Origin: an uncultured Candidatus Pelagibacter sp.
GTDB taxonomy: Bacteria; Pseudomonadota; Alphaproteobacteria; Pelagibacterales; Pelagibacteraceae
Length of the DNA: 43,373 bases
Direction: 5' to 3'
NCBI GenBank assembly: GCA_905612525.1
Contig: CAJQSG010000030.1
Location: 1-43,373, forward strand
The notes beneath the pieces are model-generated. The model searched no databases. It saw only the letters and a program-made list of their open reading frames with translations, and was not told the DNA's origin. Each line of letters starts with the position of its first letter. The first letter of the stretch is position 1. Positions 29,570-38,153 of this stretch are shown in pieces. The position numbers and the translations under genes were made by a program.

Positions 29570-29718
29570 ATTAATTTTTCCTCTCATTGTGTTTTTTATA
29601 AAAAAGAACTCTCTCAAAAAAATAAATCTAAAACAAGAGCTAATATCATTATTTACCACCTAATATTACCGTGAACACTAGTATTTTTAATTTTACAGAT
29701 TATAAACTTCCTATTCTT
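29570..29718. promoter_or_regulatory. Divergent control region between dctP and GMC dehydrogenase operons
   Basis: This 149-bp gap must hold the promoters of the leftward TRAP operon and the rightward seven-gene operon. It includes a perfect 14-bp palindrome TTTTTTATAAAAAA (29592-29605) and the dctP ribosome-binding sequence GAGAGG. I cannot assign -10/-35 elements with confidence in such AT-rich DNA. Confidence 0.45.
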
Positions 29719-31314
29719 ATGGATAATTTTAATTATATAATTATTGGTGCTGGTTCGGCTGGTTGTGTTTTGGCTAATAGACTTTCAAAAAACCCAAACA
29801 ACAAAGTACTTTTAATTGAAGCTGGAGGTAAAGATAACTACCCCTGGATTCATATTCCTGTGGGTTATTTTAAAACCATGCACAATCCAGATGTAGACTG
29901 GTGTTATAATACTGAGCCTGATGAAACTATGAATAATAGATCTATAAGGTATCCAAGAGGTAAAACACTTGGTGGAAGCTCTTCTATTAATGGATTATTA
30001 TATATAAGAGGCCAACATAAGGATTATGATACTTGGAGACAATTAGGAAATAAAGGTTGGGGTTGGAAAGATGTTTTACCTTATTTTATAAAAGCAGAAA
30101 ATCAAGAGAGAGGTCAAAGTGAATTCCATGGTATTGATGGCCCATTATTCATATCTAATCAGAGAATGCACCTTCCGTTGTTAGATGAATTTCAAAATGC
30201 TGCTGAAGAATTTGGTATTCCAAAAACAAGAGATTTTAATACAGGTGACAATCATGGTTGTGGTTACTATCAGGTGACAGTAAAAAATGGTTTTAGATGT
30301 AGTACTGCAGTTGGTTATTTAAACCCTGTAAAAAAAAGACCTAATTTAAAGATTATTACAAAAGCTCATGTTAAAAAAATTAATTTTGAAAATAAAATTG
30401 CTAAAGAAGTTGAGTATTGGATTGAAAATCAACTATTCACTGTAAGTGCAAATAAAGAAATTATCTTATCAGCAGGAGCAATTGGCTCTCCTCAGATTCT
30501 ACAAGTATCAGGCATCGGCAATTCAGAAAAATTAAAAAACCTTGATATTGAAATGGTTCATGAATTAAAAGGTGTAGGTGAAAATTTACAAGATCATTTA
30601 ATGTTTAGACCAATTTATAAAATCCAGAATATTAAATCTTTGAATAAAAAAATTAATAGTTTATTTGGAAATTTGATGATTGGATTAGAGTATGTATTTA
30701 ATAGAAGTGGCCCTATGACAATAGGTGCAAGTCAATTAGGTATGTTTGCTAAAAGTGACCCCACTTTAGAGATGCCAGATCTACAATGGCACGTTCAACC
30801 AATGAGTATGGATACATTGGGTGCTACTAAAAATCATAATTTTCATGGATTCACACCAACTGTTTCAAATATTAGGCCGACAAGTAAAGGTCATATTAGC
30901 ATTGTAGATAGAGATTCAAGAACATTTGCAAAAGTAAAAATGAACTACTTATCAACTGATGCAGATAGAAAAATTGCAGCTGCAGGACTTAAGCTAACAA
31001 GAAAAATTGTTTTAGAATCAGAAACTTTTAAAAAATACAATCCTGAAGAATATCGTCCTGGCCTTCATTTAAATAAAGATGAGGAAATTTTGCAAGCAGC
31101 AGCAGATTATGCCCAAACAATATTTCATCCCGTTGGAACTTGTAAGATGGGTCAAGATGATATGGCTGTTGTTGATGATGAATTAAAAGTTAAGGGTATA
31201 AAAAATTTAAGAGTAATAGACGCTTCAATAATGCCTAATATTACATCTGGTAATACAAATGCTCCTACAATAATGATTGCAGAAAAAGGTGCAGACATGA
31301 TACTAAACAACTAA
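29719..31314 (+). CDS. GMC family FAD-dependent dehydrogenase (choline/alcohol dehydrogenase-like)
   Basis: A 531-residue flavoprotein that oxidises an alcohol to an aldehyde. The FAD-binding motif is IIIGAGSAGCVLANRLS at the N-terminus, followed by GGSSSINGLLYIRG (about residue 85), the GMC signature AGAIGSPQILQVSGIG (about 252-267), and the catalytic histidine and asparagine in HPVGTCKMG and SGNTNAPTIMIAEK near the end. I use the ATG at 29719, where the family N-terminus begins; a GTG at 29671 would add 16 residues. Related to BetA, but no betaine aldehyde dehydrogenase is adjacent, so choline specificity is not supported. Confidence 0.92.
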   Translation: MDNFNYIIIGAGSAGCVLANRLSKNPNNKVLLIEAGGKDNYPWIHIPVGYFKTMHNPDVDWCYNTEPDETMNNRSIRYPRGKTLGGSSSINGLLYIRGQHKDYDTWRQLGNKGWGWKDVLPYFIKAENQERGQSEFHGIDGPLFISNQRMHLPLLDEFQNAAEEFGIPKTRDFNTGDNHGCGYYQVTVKNGFRCSTAVGYLNPVKKRPNLKIITKAHVKKINFENKIAKEVEYWIENQLFTVSANKEIILSAGAIGSPQILQVSGIGNSEKLKNLDIEMVHELKGVGENLQDHLMFRPIYKIQNIKSLNKKINSLFGNLMIGLEYVFNRSGPMTIGASQLGMFAKSDPTLEMPDLQWHVQPMSMDTLGATKNHNFHGFTPTVSNIRPTSKGHISIVDRDSRTFAKVKMNYLSTDADRKIAAAGLKLTRKIVLESETFKKYNPEEYRPGLHLNKDEEILQAAADYAQTIFHPVGTCKMGQDDMAVVDDELKVKGIKNLRVIDASIMPNITSGNTNAPTIMIAEKGADMILNN

Positions 31315-31907
31315 TGTTTGCAGAATTTTTCGTATCCGAACAACTTATTATATTAACTCAAATAATTTTTATCGATTTAGTTTTGGCTGGAGATAACGCC
31401 ATCATAATTGGCATGGTTGCATCTAAATTCCCAGTAGAGCAAAGAAAAAAGGTAATTTTTTGGGGTATAGGTGGTGCTGTAGTTTTAAGAATTATTTTAA
31501 CAATGATGACTGCTTATTTGCTTCAAATAACAGGGTTAAGACTAATTGGTGGTTTGTTGTTACTTTATATTATTTACAAACTTTATGTCGATGTGATCAA
31601 GGGCCAATCTGGTGACGAGGATGTAAAAATAGATAACTCAAGTTTTATTAAAGCCATATGGACAGTTTTACTTGCAGATTTTACAATGAGTTTGGATAAC
31701 GTTTTAGGTGTTGCGGGCGCTGCAGGAGATCATTATGTTCTACTAGTTTTTGGATTAACTTTATCAATAATTCTTATGGCAACTGCTGCTAATTTAATAT
31801 CAAAATGGATTACTGAGTATAAATGGATTGCTTGGATAGGTTTATTTGCTATTTTAATCGTTGCTGTTGATTTAATATATACTGACATAAAGATACTCCT
31901 ACTTTAA
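31314..31907 (+). CDS. TerC family integral membrane protein (YjbE-like)
   Basis: A 197-residue protein with about seven hydrophobic helices. The TerC/YjbE signature DLVLAGDNAIIIGMVASKFP (residues 21-40) and its repeat LADFTMSLDNVLGVAGAA (about 122-139) carry the paired aspartates of the family. YjbE-type members are implicated in manganese efflux. Its ATG overlaps the preceding stop (TAATG). It has no obvious connection with the oxidoreductases around it, other than cotranscription. Confidence 0.9.
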   Translation: MFAEFFVSEQLIILTQIIFIDLVLAGDNAIIIGMVASKFPVEQRKKVIFWGIGGAVVLRIILTMMTAYLLQITGLRLIGGLLLLYIIYKLYVDVIKGQSGDEDVKIDNSSFIKAIWTVLLADFTMSLDNVLGVAGAAGDHYVLLVFGLTLSIILMATAANLISKWITEYKWIAWIGLFAILIVAVDLIYTDIKILLL

Positions 31908-32672
31908 ATGTTTAAAAAGATAGACTTAAAAAATAGAACAGCGTTAGTTACAGGTGCTGGGAAAGGACTGGGCAGAGCCACTGCTATTGCTTTAGCGGAA
32001 GCTGGTGCAAAAGTTGTTATAGTTAGCAGAACTCTGTCTGACTTGATCAAAGTTGAAAAATTAATCAAAAAAACTAAAGGCTCGTGTTTAAAATTTGAAT
32101 GTGATGTGACTAATCTTAATAGATTTAAGGATATTTTAAAAAAAATAAAAAAACTAGATATACTAGTTAATAACGCTGGTAACAATCGTCCAGAACATTT
32201 CACAAAAGTTAAAAAAGAAAATATGGAATACTTGGTTGAACTAAATATGAAAGCTGCTTTTAATGTAGCTCAAATGTGCTCTCAAAAAATGGTTGAGTTA
32301 AAAGATAGAAAAAAAGTAGGAGGTTCGATTATTAATATGTCTTCGCAACTAGGAAGGGTTGGCGCTCCAATAAGAAGCGTTTATAATATGACAAAATTTG
32401 GCCTAGAAGGTTTAACAAGGGGTATGGCTCTTGAGTTGGGAAAGTACAATATACGAGTTAACACAGTCTGCCCTACTTTCGTTGCTACTCCTATGGTTAA
32501 AGAATTCTTAAAAAATAAAAAATTTAAGCAGCAAGTATTAGAGAACATTCCTCTTGGAAGACTTGCTGAAGAAAACGATGTCTCAACAGCTGTTGCTTTT
32601 TTAGCAGCTGATAGCTCGAACTCAATTACCGGAACATCATTTATGGTGGATGGAGGATGGACTGCAAAATAA
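31908..32672 (+). CDS. SDR family oxidoreductase (first of tandem pair)
   Basis: A 254-residue classical SDR. Cofactor motif TGAGKGLG (15-22), NNAG at 88-91, catalytic Ser145/146, Tyr159 and Lys163 (YNMTK). The end of strand 2 is VSRT without an acidic residue, which suggests NADP(H). It is closely related in sequence, length and motif positions to the next gene. It abuts terC directly and overlaps the next start (TAATG). Confidence 0.92.
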   Translation: MFKKIDLKNRTALVTGAGKGLGRATAIALAEAGAKVVIVSRTLSDLIKVEKLIKKTKGSCLKFECDVTNLNRFKDILKKIKKLDILVNNAGNNRPEHFTKVKKENMEYLVELNMKAAFNVAQMCSQKMVELKDRKKVGGSIINMSSQLGRVGAPIRSVYNMTKFGLEGLTRGMALELGKYNIRVNTVCPTFVATPMVKEFLKNKKFKQQVLENIPLGRLAEENDVSTAVAFLAADSSNSITGTSFMVDGGWTAK

Positions 32673-33436
32673 TGCCTAAATTTTTAAAAGATATTAATCT
32701 AAAAGGCAAAGCTGCACTAATAACAGGTGCAACAAAAGGTATTGGTAGATCAACTGCAGTTGCCATGCATCAAGTTGGGGCTTCTATTATAGCTATTGGT
32801 AGAAATACTCGTGAGCTAGCTTCTTTAAAAAGAAAATTAAGAACAAGAATTCAATGTATTGAATGTGATGTAAATGATTATGAAAAAATTAGCAAAGAAA
32901 TTGAGAAAATAAAAAAAATTGATATTCTTGTTAATAATGCGGGTACGAATTTACCGGAACCTTTTTTAAAGGTTAAAAAATCATCATTAGAAACGCTGTT
33001 AAATATTAATATAAAATCTGCTTTTAATGTGGCAAAACTTTGTACAGAAAAAATGTTAAAACTTAAAAATAGAAAAAAAATTGGTGGCTCTATAATTCAT
33101 ACTTCATCAATGTTTGGGCTTGTAGCAGGACCCAACAGAACCGTTTATAGCATGACTAAATTTGGAATTGAAGGTTTAACAAAAGGGATGGCTGTAGATT
33201 TAGCTAAATTCAATATAAGAGTTAATAGTGTCTGCCCTACTTTTGTTGCAACACCAAGAGCTAAAAAATATTTAGCTAATAAAGAATTTAATAAATACGC
33301 ATTAAGTAATATTCCGCTTGGCAGAATTGCCACAGAAAGTGATGTGGCAACAGCAATTACATACTTAAGCTCTAATGCAGCATCAATGATAACTGGTAGT
33401 TCAATAATTATTGATGGTGGATGGACTGCAAAGTGA
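32672..33436 (+). CDS. SDR family oxidoreductase (second of tandem pair)
   Basis: A 254-residue classical SDR, start placed at the ATG at 32672 within TAATG; the frame is open 15 bases further upstream. Motifs TGATKGIG (18-25), NNAG (88-91), Ser145/146, Tyr159 and Lys163 (YSMTK) fall at the same positions as in the neighbouring paralogue. Both end DGGWTAK, with near-identical DNA there. A gluconate 5-dehydrogenase-like or FabG-like role is possible; substrate unknown. Confidence 0.92.
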   Translation: MPKFLKDINLKGKAALITGATKGIGRSTAVAMHQVGASIIAIGRNTRELASLKRKLRTRIQCIECDVNDYEKISKEIEKIKKIDILVNNAGTNLPEPFLKVKKSSLETLLNINIKSAFNVAKLCTEKMLKLKNRKKIGGSIIHTSSMFGLVAGPNRTVYSMTKFGIEGLTKGMAVDLAKFNIRVNSVCPTFVATPRAKKYLANKEFNKYALSNIPLGRIATESDVATAITYLSSNAASMITGSSIIIDGGWTAK

Positions 33437-34224
33437 TGAACAAGTTTTTATTCATAATATCTTTTTTATTTTTTTCACAATTAAATGCTGTTGAATTTAA
33501 AGGTAAGTTTATTCAAGGCCATTTTATTATTGGTAAAACAAATCCTAATACAAAAATTATTATAGATAAAAAAAAAGTTAAAGTTTCAAAAGATGGTTAT
33601 TTTGCTTTTGGAATTGAAAAAGATAGAAAGTTAAATATTGTAATTAAAGAAGGTAACAAAACTATAATTAAAAAAATTCAAAAACGAAAGTATAAGGTTC
33701 AAAAAATAGAAGGATTACCAAAAAAGAAAGTTACACCACCTGAAGAATTTTACGCAAGAATAAAAAAAGAAAATAAGCTAATTGGAAAAGCTAGAGAAAT
33801 TGATAGTGATTTATCATTTTTTAAAGATAAGTTTATTATTCCAGTAGATGATGCGATAATTACTGGTGTTTATGGTAGCCAAAGAATTTTAAATGGTATT
33901 CCTAAATGGCCTCACTATGGATTAGACTTTGCGCAAAAAAAAGGAACTCCTATTAGGGCAATGAATAATGGAGTTGTTACTTTAGCTGAGAAAGATTTGT
34001 TTTATACTGGAGCTACTTTAATTTTTGATCACGGTCATGGTATTTCAACACTTTATATGCATATGTATGAAATTTTTGTAAACGTTGGTGATCATGTTAA
34101 AAAAGGAGATATTGTTGCTACCATTGGAACCAGTGGTAGATCAACAGGACCTCATTTAGACATAAGGCTTAATTGGTTTGGTGCTAGACTAGACCCAGCA
34201 ACTATATTAAACATTCAGCAATGA
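33436..34224 (+). CDS. Exported M23 family (LytM-type) metallopeptidase
   Basis: A 262-residue periplasmic protein with signal peptide MNKFLFIISFLFFSQLNA, start at 33436 overlapping the preceding TGA (ATGA arrangement reversed as TGATG). After a beta-rich linker domain, the LytM domain shows the zinc ligands HYGLDF (HxxxD) and HGHGISTLYMHM (HxH), so it is likely an active peptidoglycan endopeptidase or a divisome-type activator. It is a cell-wall gene embedded in a metabolic operon, overlapping the next gene by 4 bp. Confidence 0.92.
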   Translation: MNKFLFIISFLFFSQLNAVEFKGKFIQGHFIIGKTNPNTKIIIDKKKVKVSKDGYFAFGIEKDRKLNIVIKEGNKTIIKKIQKRKYKVQKIEGLPKKKVTPPEEFYARIKKENKLIGKAREIDSDLSFFKDKFIIPVDDAIITGVYGSQRILNGIPKWPHYGLDFAQKKGTPIRAMNNGVVTLAEKDLFYTGATLIFDHGHGISTLYMHMYEIFVNVGDHVKKGDIVATIGTSGRSTGPHLDIRLNWFGARLDPATILNIQQ

Positions 34225-34997
34225 AAAAAACATTATTAGAAAGTACAGCTGACAAATTAGTTAATGCATTTATAAATAATAAAATAATTGCACCAATTCC
34301 TACAAAATTTACTAAGAAATTAGGTGAGGCTCAAAAACTAAGAAAACTATGTGAAAGCAAAGTTAAAGATCCAATAATTGGATTTAAAGCAGCAGGAACT
34401 GGATTTCCCATAATGAAAAAATTAAAAGAAAAAGAACCTTTTTATGCGGCTATATTCAAGAAGAATTTTTTAAAAAGTGGGCAAAAAGTTAAAATTAATA
34501 AATCAACATTTGGTATTGAACTTGAAGTTTGTTATTTGATTAAACAATCTTTTTTTTCATCTAAAAGTTCAATCACAATAAAAAATGTTACTAAATATAT
34601 TTCTCACATGGCTCCATGTATTGAAGTGATTGGTTATCGTCAAAGAAAAAAAGGAATTACTTCTTTTGGTGATTTATGTAGTGATTTTGGAGCTAATTTT
34701 AAATTTTTAATTGGCCAGAAGAAAAAATATAAAAGAATTAATATTGGAAACCTTAAGACAATTATTTCAAATAAAAAAATCAAACAAAGTGTATCTGGAA
34801 ATACAAATACTGTTTATATAAACCCTCTTAATTCACTAAGGTTTGTACTTAATAAGTTAAAAAAAGATAAAATTAATCTCAATAAAGACTTCTACGTATT
34901 CACTGGTTCTACCGTAGGTGTTGTTCCTATTTTAGGTAAAGGACTATACGAGGGTAAAGTAGAGAGCTTAGGGTCAGCAAAAGCTATTATTCATTAA
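34221..34997 (+). CDS. 2-keto-4-pentenoate hydratase / fumarylacetoacetate hydrolase-like protein
   Basis: A 258-residue protein of the MhpD branch. The conserved metal-site portion FGIELEVCYLIKQ (about 92-104), the segment CIEVIGYRQ (about 131-139) and the C-terminal GSTVGVVPILGKG with GKVESLGSAKA match the family. Such enzymes hydrate or decarboxylate 2-oxo acids in catabolism of aromatic and cyclic compounds. The third metal-binding carboxylate is not obvious by eye. ATGA overlap with the M23 gene. Confidence 0.82.
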   Translation: MKKTLLESTADKLVNAFINNKIIAPIPTKFTKKLGEAQKLRKLCESKVKDPIIGFKAAGTGFPIMKKLKEKEPFYAAIFKKNFLKSGQKVKINKSTFGIELEVCYLIKQSFFSSKSSITIKNVTKYISHMAPCIEVIGYRQRKKGITSFGDLCSDFGANFKFLIGQKKKYKRINIGNLKTIISNKKIKQSVSGNTNTVYINPLNSLRFVLNKLKKDKINLNKDFYVFTGSTVGVVPILGKGLYEGKVESLGSAKAIIH

Positions 34998-36148
34998 TGG
35001 CATTACATTTCAGCAAAGAAGAATTTGAAAAAAGAAAATCTAAAACTTTAAATTCTATGAAAGAGCTAAATCTTGATGCTCTATTAATGTTTAGGCAAGA
35101 GTCAATGTTTTGGCTTACAGGCTATGACACCTTTGGTTATGTTTTTTTTCAAACCTTAATTTTAGATCAAAAAGGAAATGTAATTTTACTAACAAGAGCT
35201 CCAGACTTAAGGCAGGCACAAAATACCTCTAATATAAAGGATATAAGAATTTGGGTTGATAAGGACAATTCTAATCCAACTGATGATCTTAAAATAATTT
35301 TAAATGAACTAAATTTAAAAGGAAAAAAAATAGGGATTGAATACGAAGCATATGGAATGACGGGCCGTAATGCACTAAGGTTAAATAAATCCTTAGATAA
35401 TTATTGTGATGTTGAGGATCAATCTGAATTAATTACAAAACATAGGGTTGTTAAATCAAAAGAAGAAATTGTTTACGTAAAAAAAGCTGCAGAACTGGCA
35501 GATAAAGCGCTTGATGAAGCTTGGAAATATACAAAAGCAGGCGCAGGTGAAGCAAAAATTTTAGCTGAAATGCAAAGAGTTGTCTTGGAAGGTGGTGGGG
35601 ATTATCCAGCAAATGATTATATAATAGGATCAGGACACAATGCACTTCTTTGCAGATATCAAGCAGAAAAAAGAAATTTATCTCATCAAGATCAATTAAG
35701 CATTGAATGGGCAGGTACATATAAACATTATCATTCGGCAATGTTCAGAACAATTCCAATAGGTAAAGTGAATCATAAGCATATAAAAATGCATGAAGCT
35801 TGTGTTGATGCATTAACTAAATGTGAAAAAAATTTAATTCCAGGTAATACTGTTGGGAGAGTGTTTGACGTCCATGCAAAAACATTTGATGATTTAGGTT
35901 ATAATAATTCAAGAATGAATGCTTGTGGTTATTCATTAGGTTCAACATTTTCTCCGAACTGGATGGACTGGCCAATGCTTTACACTGGTAATCCTTATGT
36001 CATTCAGCCGGGTAACGTGTTTTTTATGCACATGATATTGATGGATTCAGCTAATGAGTTGGCCATGAACTTGGGTGAAACGTACTTAGTAACTGAAAAT
36101 GGTAATGAAAGATTAGGTAAGCAAAAATTGGATTTAGTCGTACTATAG
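34997..36148 (+). CDS. M24 family hydrolase, creatinase/ectoine hydrolase (DoeA)-like
   Basis: A 383-residue pita-bread-fold protein with the creatinase N-terminal domain (about 1-140) and M24 domain. Of the five M24 metal ligands, four look replaced: the DxG pair region reads SIEWAGTYKHYHSAMFRT (Glu and Ala for two Asp), the usual GHG is GYSLGS, and the first Glu is His in FFMHMIL. The last Glu is kept (NLGETYLVTENG). This pattern, with a PNWMDWP segment, is like metal-independent creatinase or DoeA/EutD, which open ring compounds such as creatine or ectoine. No doeB/doeD neighbours are present, so substrate is inference. TAATG with the previous gene; last gene of the operon. Confidence 0.8.
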   Translation: MALHFSKEEFEKRKSKTLNSMKELNLDALLMFRQESMFWLTGYDTFGYVFFQTLILDQKGNVILLTRAPDLRQAQNTSNIKDIRIWVDKDNSNPTDDLKIILNELNLKGKKIGIEYEAYGMTGRNALRLNKSLDNYCDVEDQSELITKHRVVKSKEEIVYVKKAAELADKALDEAWKYTKAGAGEAKILAEMQRVVLEGGGDYPANDYIIGSGHNALLCRYQAEKRNLSHQDQLSIEWAGTYKHYHSAMFRTIPIGKVNHKHIKMHEACVDALTKCEKNLIPGNTVGRVFDVHAKTFDDLGYNNSRMNACGYSLGSTFSPNWMDWPMLYTGNPYVIQPGNVFFMHMILMDSANELAMNLGETYLVTENGNERLGKQKLDLVVL

Positions 36149-36212
36149 AATTCAAGGTTGTAGTTTGTTACTAGTTTAATTACTTGCTTGAAGCTTTATT
36201 TTTAAAGTTTTT

Positions 36213-36722
36213 TCATTTAACACATTTCCCTATGGAGCCTAATTTACATTTTATTCCATCTATCCAAATTGCATTGTTTAAATTTGCTCCTTCAAAATTT
36301 GAATCTAAAATATTTGCACCAGTAAAGTCTGCCTCAAAAAGATTACTATTAGTAAAATTTGTTTCAATTAAAGATGATCCTTTAAAATTTACCCTTGTTA
36401 GATTGGCACTTAAGAAATTAGCTTTTTCAAAAATGCCTCCTTCAAGATTTGACTCATATAAATTTGTTTTAACAAATGAAGATTCAGAAAAATTACCATT
36501 AGTTAACGTAGAATTCATCATTACACTCTTATCAAATATAACTTTAATAAAACTAATGAATGATAAATTTGAGTTTGGAATATAGGCTCTACTTAGATCT
36601 TGCCCTTCTGAAAACTGACAGTTAGAATAGTCAACTCCATCTGCTGGAGCGTCATCACAACCAGCATTTGCTGGGCTGAAAATCATAAAACTAAACAACA
36701 AAAAACATAAAATTCTATTCAT
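36213..36722 (-). CDS. Exported pentapeptide-repeat protein
   Basis: A 169-residue protein with signal peptide MNRILCFLLFSFMIFSPANA and a mature start rich in Cys, Asp and Gly. From about residue 35 to 155 it has repeated A(N/D)LxX-like units such as FSSVKTNL, ANFLSANL, VNFKGSSL, TNFTNSNL and ADFTGANI, predicting a right-handed quadrilateral beta-helix of about five coils. Two cysteines flank the repeats near the C-terminus. Function unknown; the plus-strand frame opposite it is an antisense shadow. Confidence 0.85.
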   Translation of the reverse strand: MNRILCFLLFSFMIFSPANAGCDDAPADGVDYSNCQFSEGQDLSRAYIPNSNLSFISFIKVIFDKSVMMNSTLTNGNFSESSFVKTNLYESNLEGGIFEKANFLSANLTRVNFKGSSLIETNFTNSNLFEADFTGANILDSNFEGANLNNAIWIDGIKCKLGSIGKCVK

Positions 36723-36874
36723 TAACTGTTACTTTAACACAAAAAATCCTATCATAATATAATTCTAATTATGTTGAAACTTGTACCTTTTTGAAAATTT
36801 ACTTTTTTAGAAAATAAAAGTTTTATACAAATGATCAAAATCAATGATTGACATAAGACTTATACAAAATCTCT

Positions 36875-37489
36875 TTAAAATTGTAATTGTTTAATAATAT
36901 ATTTTTGAAGAGTTATGCTTAAAATAACCACTCCTTTTTTATTTGGGTGAATTCCATCATCTTGGTTAAGGTCTGGATTTAAAGCAACTCCCTCTAACAA
37001 AAATGGTATTAACTTTAAATTATATTTTTTAGCTAAATTTGGATAAATATTATCGAACTTTTTTTTATAACTAAATCCGTGAGTTGTTGGAGCAATCATA
37101 CCAGCTAAAATTATTTCAATATTTTTAAGTTTTGCAATTTGAATGATTTTTTCTAAATTTTTTTTAGTCTCAATGGGGCTTATTCCTCTTAACATGTCAT
37201 TAGCACCCAATCCTAAGATCATCAAATCAATATCAGGTTGAGATAAAGACCACTCAGCTCTATTTAATCCACCAGCAGATGTGCTTCCAGATACACTTCC
37301 ATCAATAACCTTAAAATTATAACCACTGTCATTAAGATCGTTTTGAAGAACAATGACTAAATGTTTTTCCTGTGGAAGGCCATAACCAGCCATTAAGCTA
37401 TCACCAAATAAGATAATTTTTTCTATAGCATTGACGTTTATAGTCACTAGACAGAAGGTAATAATTTTAATAATAAATCTTTGAATCAT
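36875..37489 (-). CDS. tesA: SGNH-hydrolase arylesterase / acyl-CoA thioesterase I (TesA)
   Basis: A 204-residue periplasmic serine hydrolase with signal peptide MIQRFIIKIITFCLVTINVNA. Block I is FGDSLMAGYGLP with nucleophile Ser31, the glycine and asparagine oxyanion residues appear in GLGANDMLRG, and the Asp-His pair is in DGIHPN near the end. The start is set at the ATG at 37489 because the upstream extension has no homology and lies inside the ABC gene. It shares the CATG tetranucleotide with the ABC gene start. Gene order tesA / ybbA-ybbP is the conserved proteobacterial arrangement. Confidence 0.92.
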   Translation of the reverse strand: MIQRFIIKIITFCLVTINVNAIEKIILFGDSLMAGYGLPQEKHLVIVLQNDLNDSGYNFKVIDGSVSGSTSAGGLNRAEWSLSQPDIDLMILGLGANDMLRGISPIETKKNLEKIIQIAKLKNIEIILAGMIAPTTHGFSYKKKFDNIYPNLAKKYNLKLIPFLLEGVALNPDLNQDDGIHPNKKGVVILSITLQKYIIKQLQF

Positions 37490-38153
37490 GGATAGTCTTC
37501 TTAAGCTAAAAAACGTTAATCTTAAATACCTAACTGGTAATGATACTATAAAGGTTTTAAAGAATGTTAATTTAGAGACTAAAAAAAATGAGTCTATTTC
37601 AATAGTTGGAGAAAGTGGATCTGGAAAAACAAGCTTAATCATGCTTGCTGGAGGTTTGGAGAAAACAACATCGGGTAAGATATTTTTTGAAGATCAAGAA
37701 ATATCTAAAATGAATGAAGATGAAGTTTCTAAAATTAGAAGAAAAAATATTGGAATTGTTTTTCAATCTTTCTATCTTATCCCAAATTACACTGCAGTTG
37801 AAAATGTTGCTCTAACCTTAGAGTTAAATAATTTAAAAAACCCTAACGAACGAGCTAAAGAATTGTTGGATCGATTTGGGTTAAAAAATAGGTTTAATAA
37901 TTTACCAAGTCAACTTTCAGGTGGTGAACAGCAGCGTGTAGCAATTGCAAGAGCTATAGCCATGAAGCCTAAGCTAGTATTGGCAGATGAACCTACTGGA
38001 AATTTAGATAGTGAAAATTCACAAATGATTGCAGACATTTTGTTTAAATATATTAAGGAAGAAAAATCATCTTTAATTATGGTCACCCACGATCTGAAAC
38101 TTGCTAATAAAGCAAAAAGAAAAATCAAAATCAAAGATGGAAAAATTGTCTAA
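37488..38153 (+). CDS. ybbA: ABC transporter ATP-binding protein (YbbA/LolD type)
   Basis: A 221-residue cytoplasmic ATPase. Walker A GESGSGKT (41-48), Q-loop VFQSFYLIP, signature LSGGEQQRVAIARAIA (about 139-154), Walker B LVLADEPTGNLD and the H-loop VTHD are all present, so it should be active. It pairs with the FtsX-like permease that follows, with which it overlaps by 17 bp. The role, by analogy with YbbA-YbbP, is probably lipid or lipoprotein handling at the inner membrane; not determined here. Confidence 0.92.
   Translation: MDSLLKLKNVNLKYLTGNDTIKVLKNVNLETKKNESISIVGESGSGKTSLIMLAGGLEKTTSGKIFFEDQEISKMNEDEVSKIRRKNIGIVFQSFYLIPNYTAVENVALTLELNNLKNPNERAKELLDRFGLKNRFNNLPSQLSGGEQQRVAIARAIAMKPKLVLADEPTGNLDSENSQMIADILFKYIKEEKSSLIMVTHDLKLANKAKRKIKIKDGKIV

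Noticed and set aside
29592-29605. 14-bp perfect palindrome TTTTTTATAAAAAA as an operator
   Set aside because: Pure A/T runs of this sort are expected by chance at this base composition, so it is mentioned but not called as a binding site.
29570-29659. 30-codon N-terminal extension of dctP
   Set aside because: A typical signal peptide with a good ribosome-binding site starts at 29569; the extension resembles nothing.
36184-36585. 133-codon plus-strand open frame opposite the pentapeptide-repeat gene
   Set aside because: It is antisense to a gene with a clear signal peptide and repeat pattern; its own product is a periodic Lys/Phe/Leu string mirroring those repeats.
37490-37642. 51-codon N-terminal extension of tesA
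   Set aside because: The extension is antisense to the ybbA Walker A region and hides a normal signal peptide at 37489.
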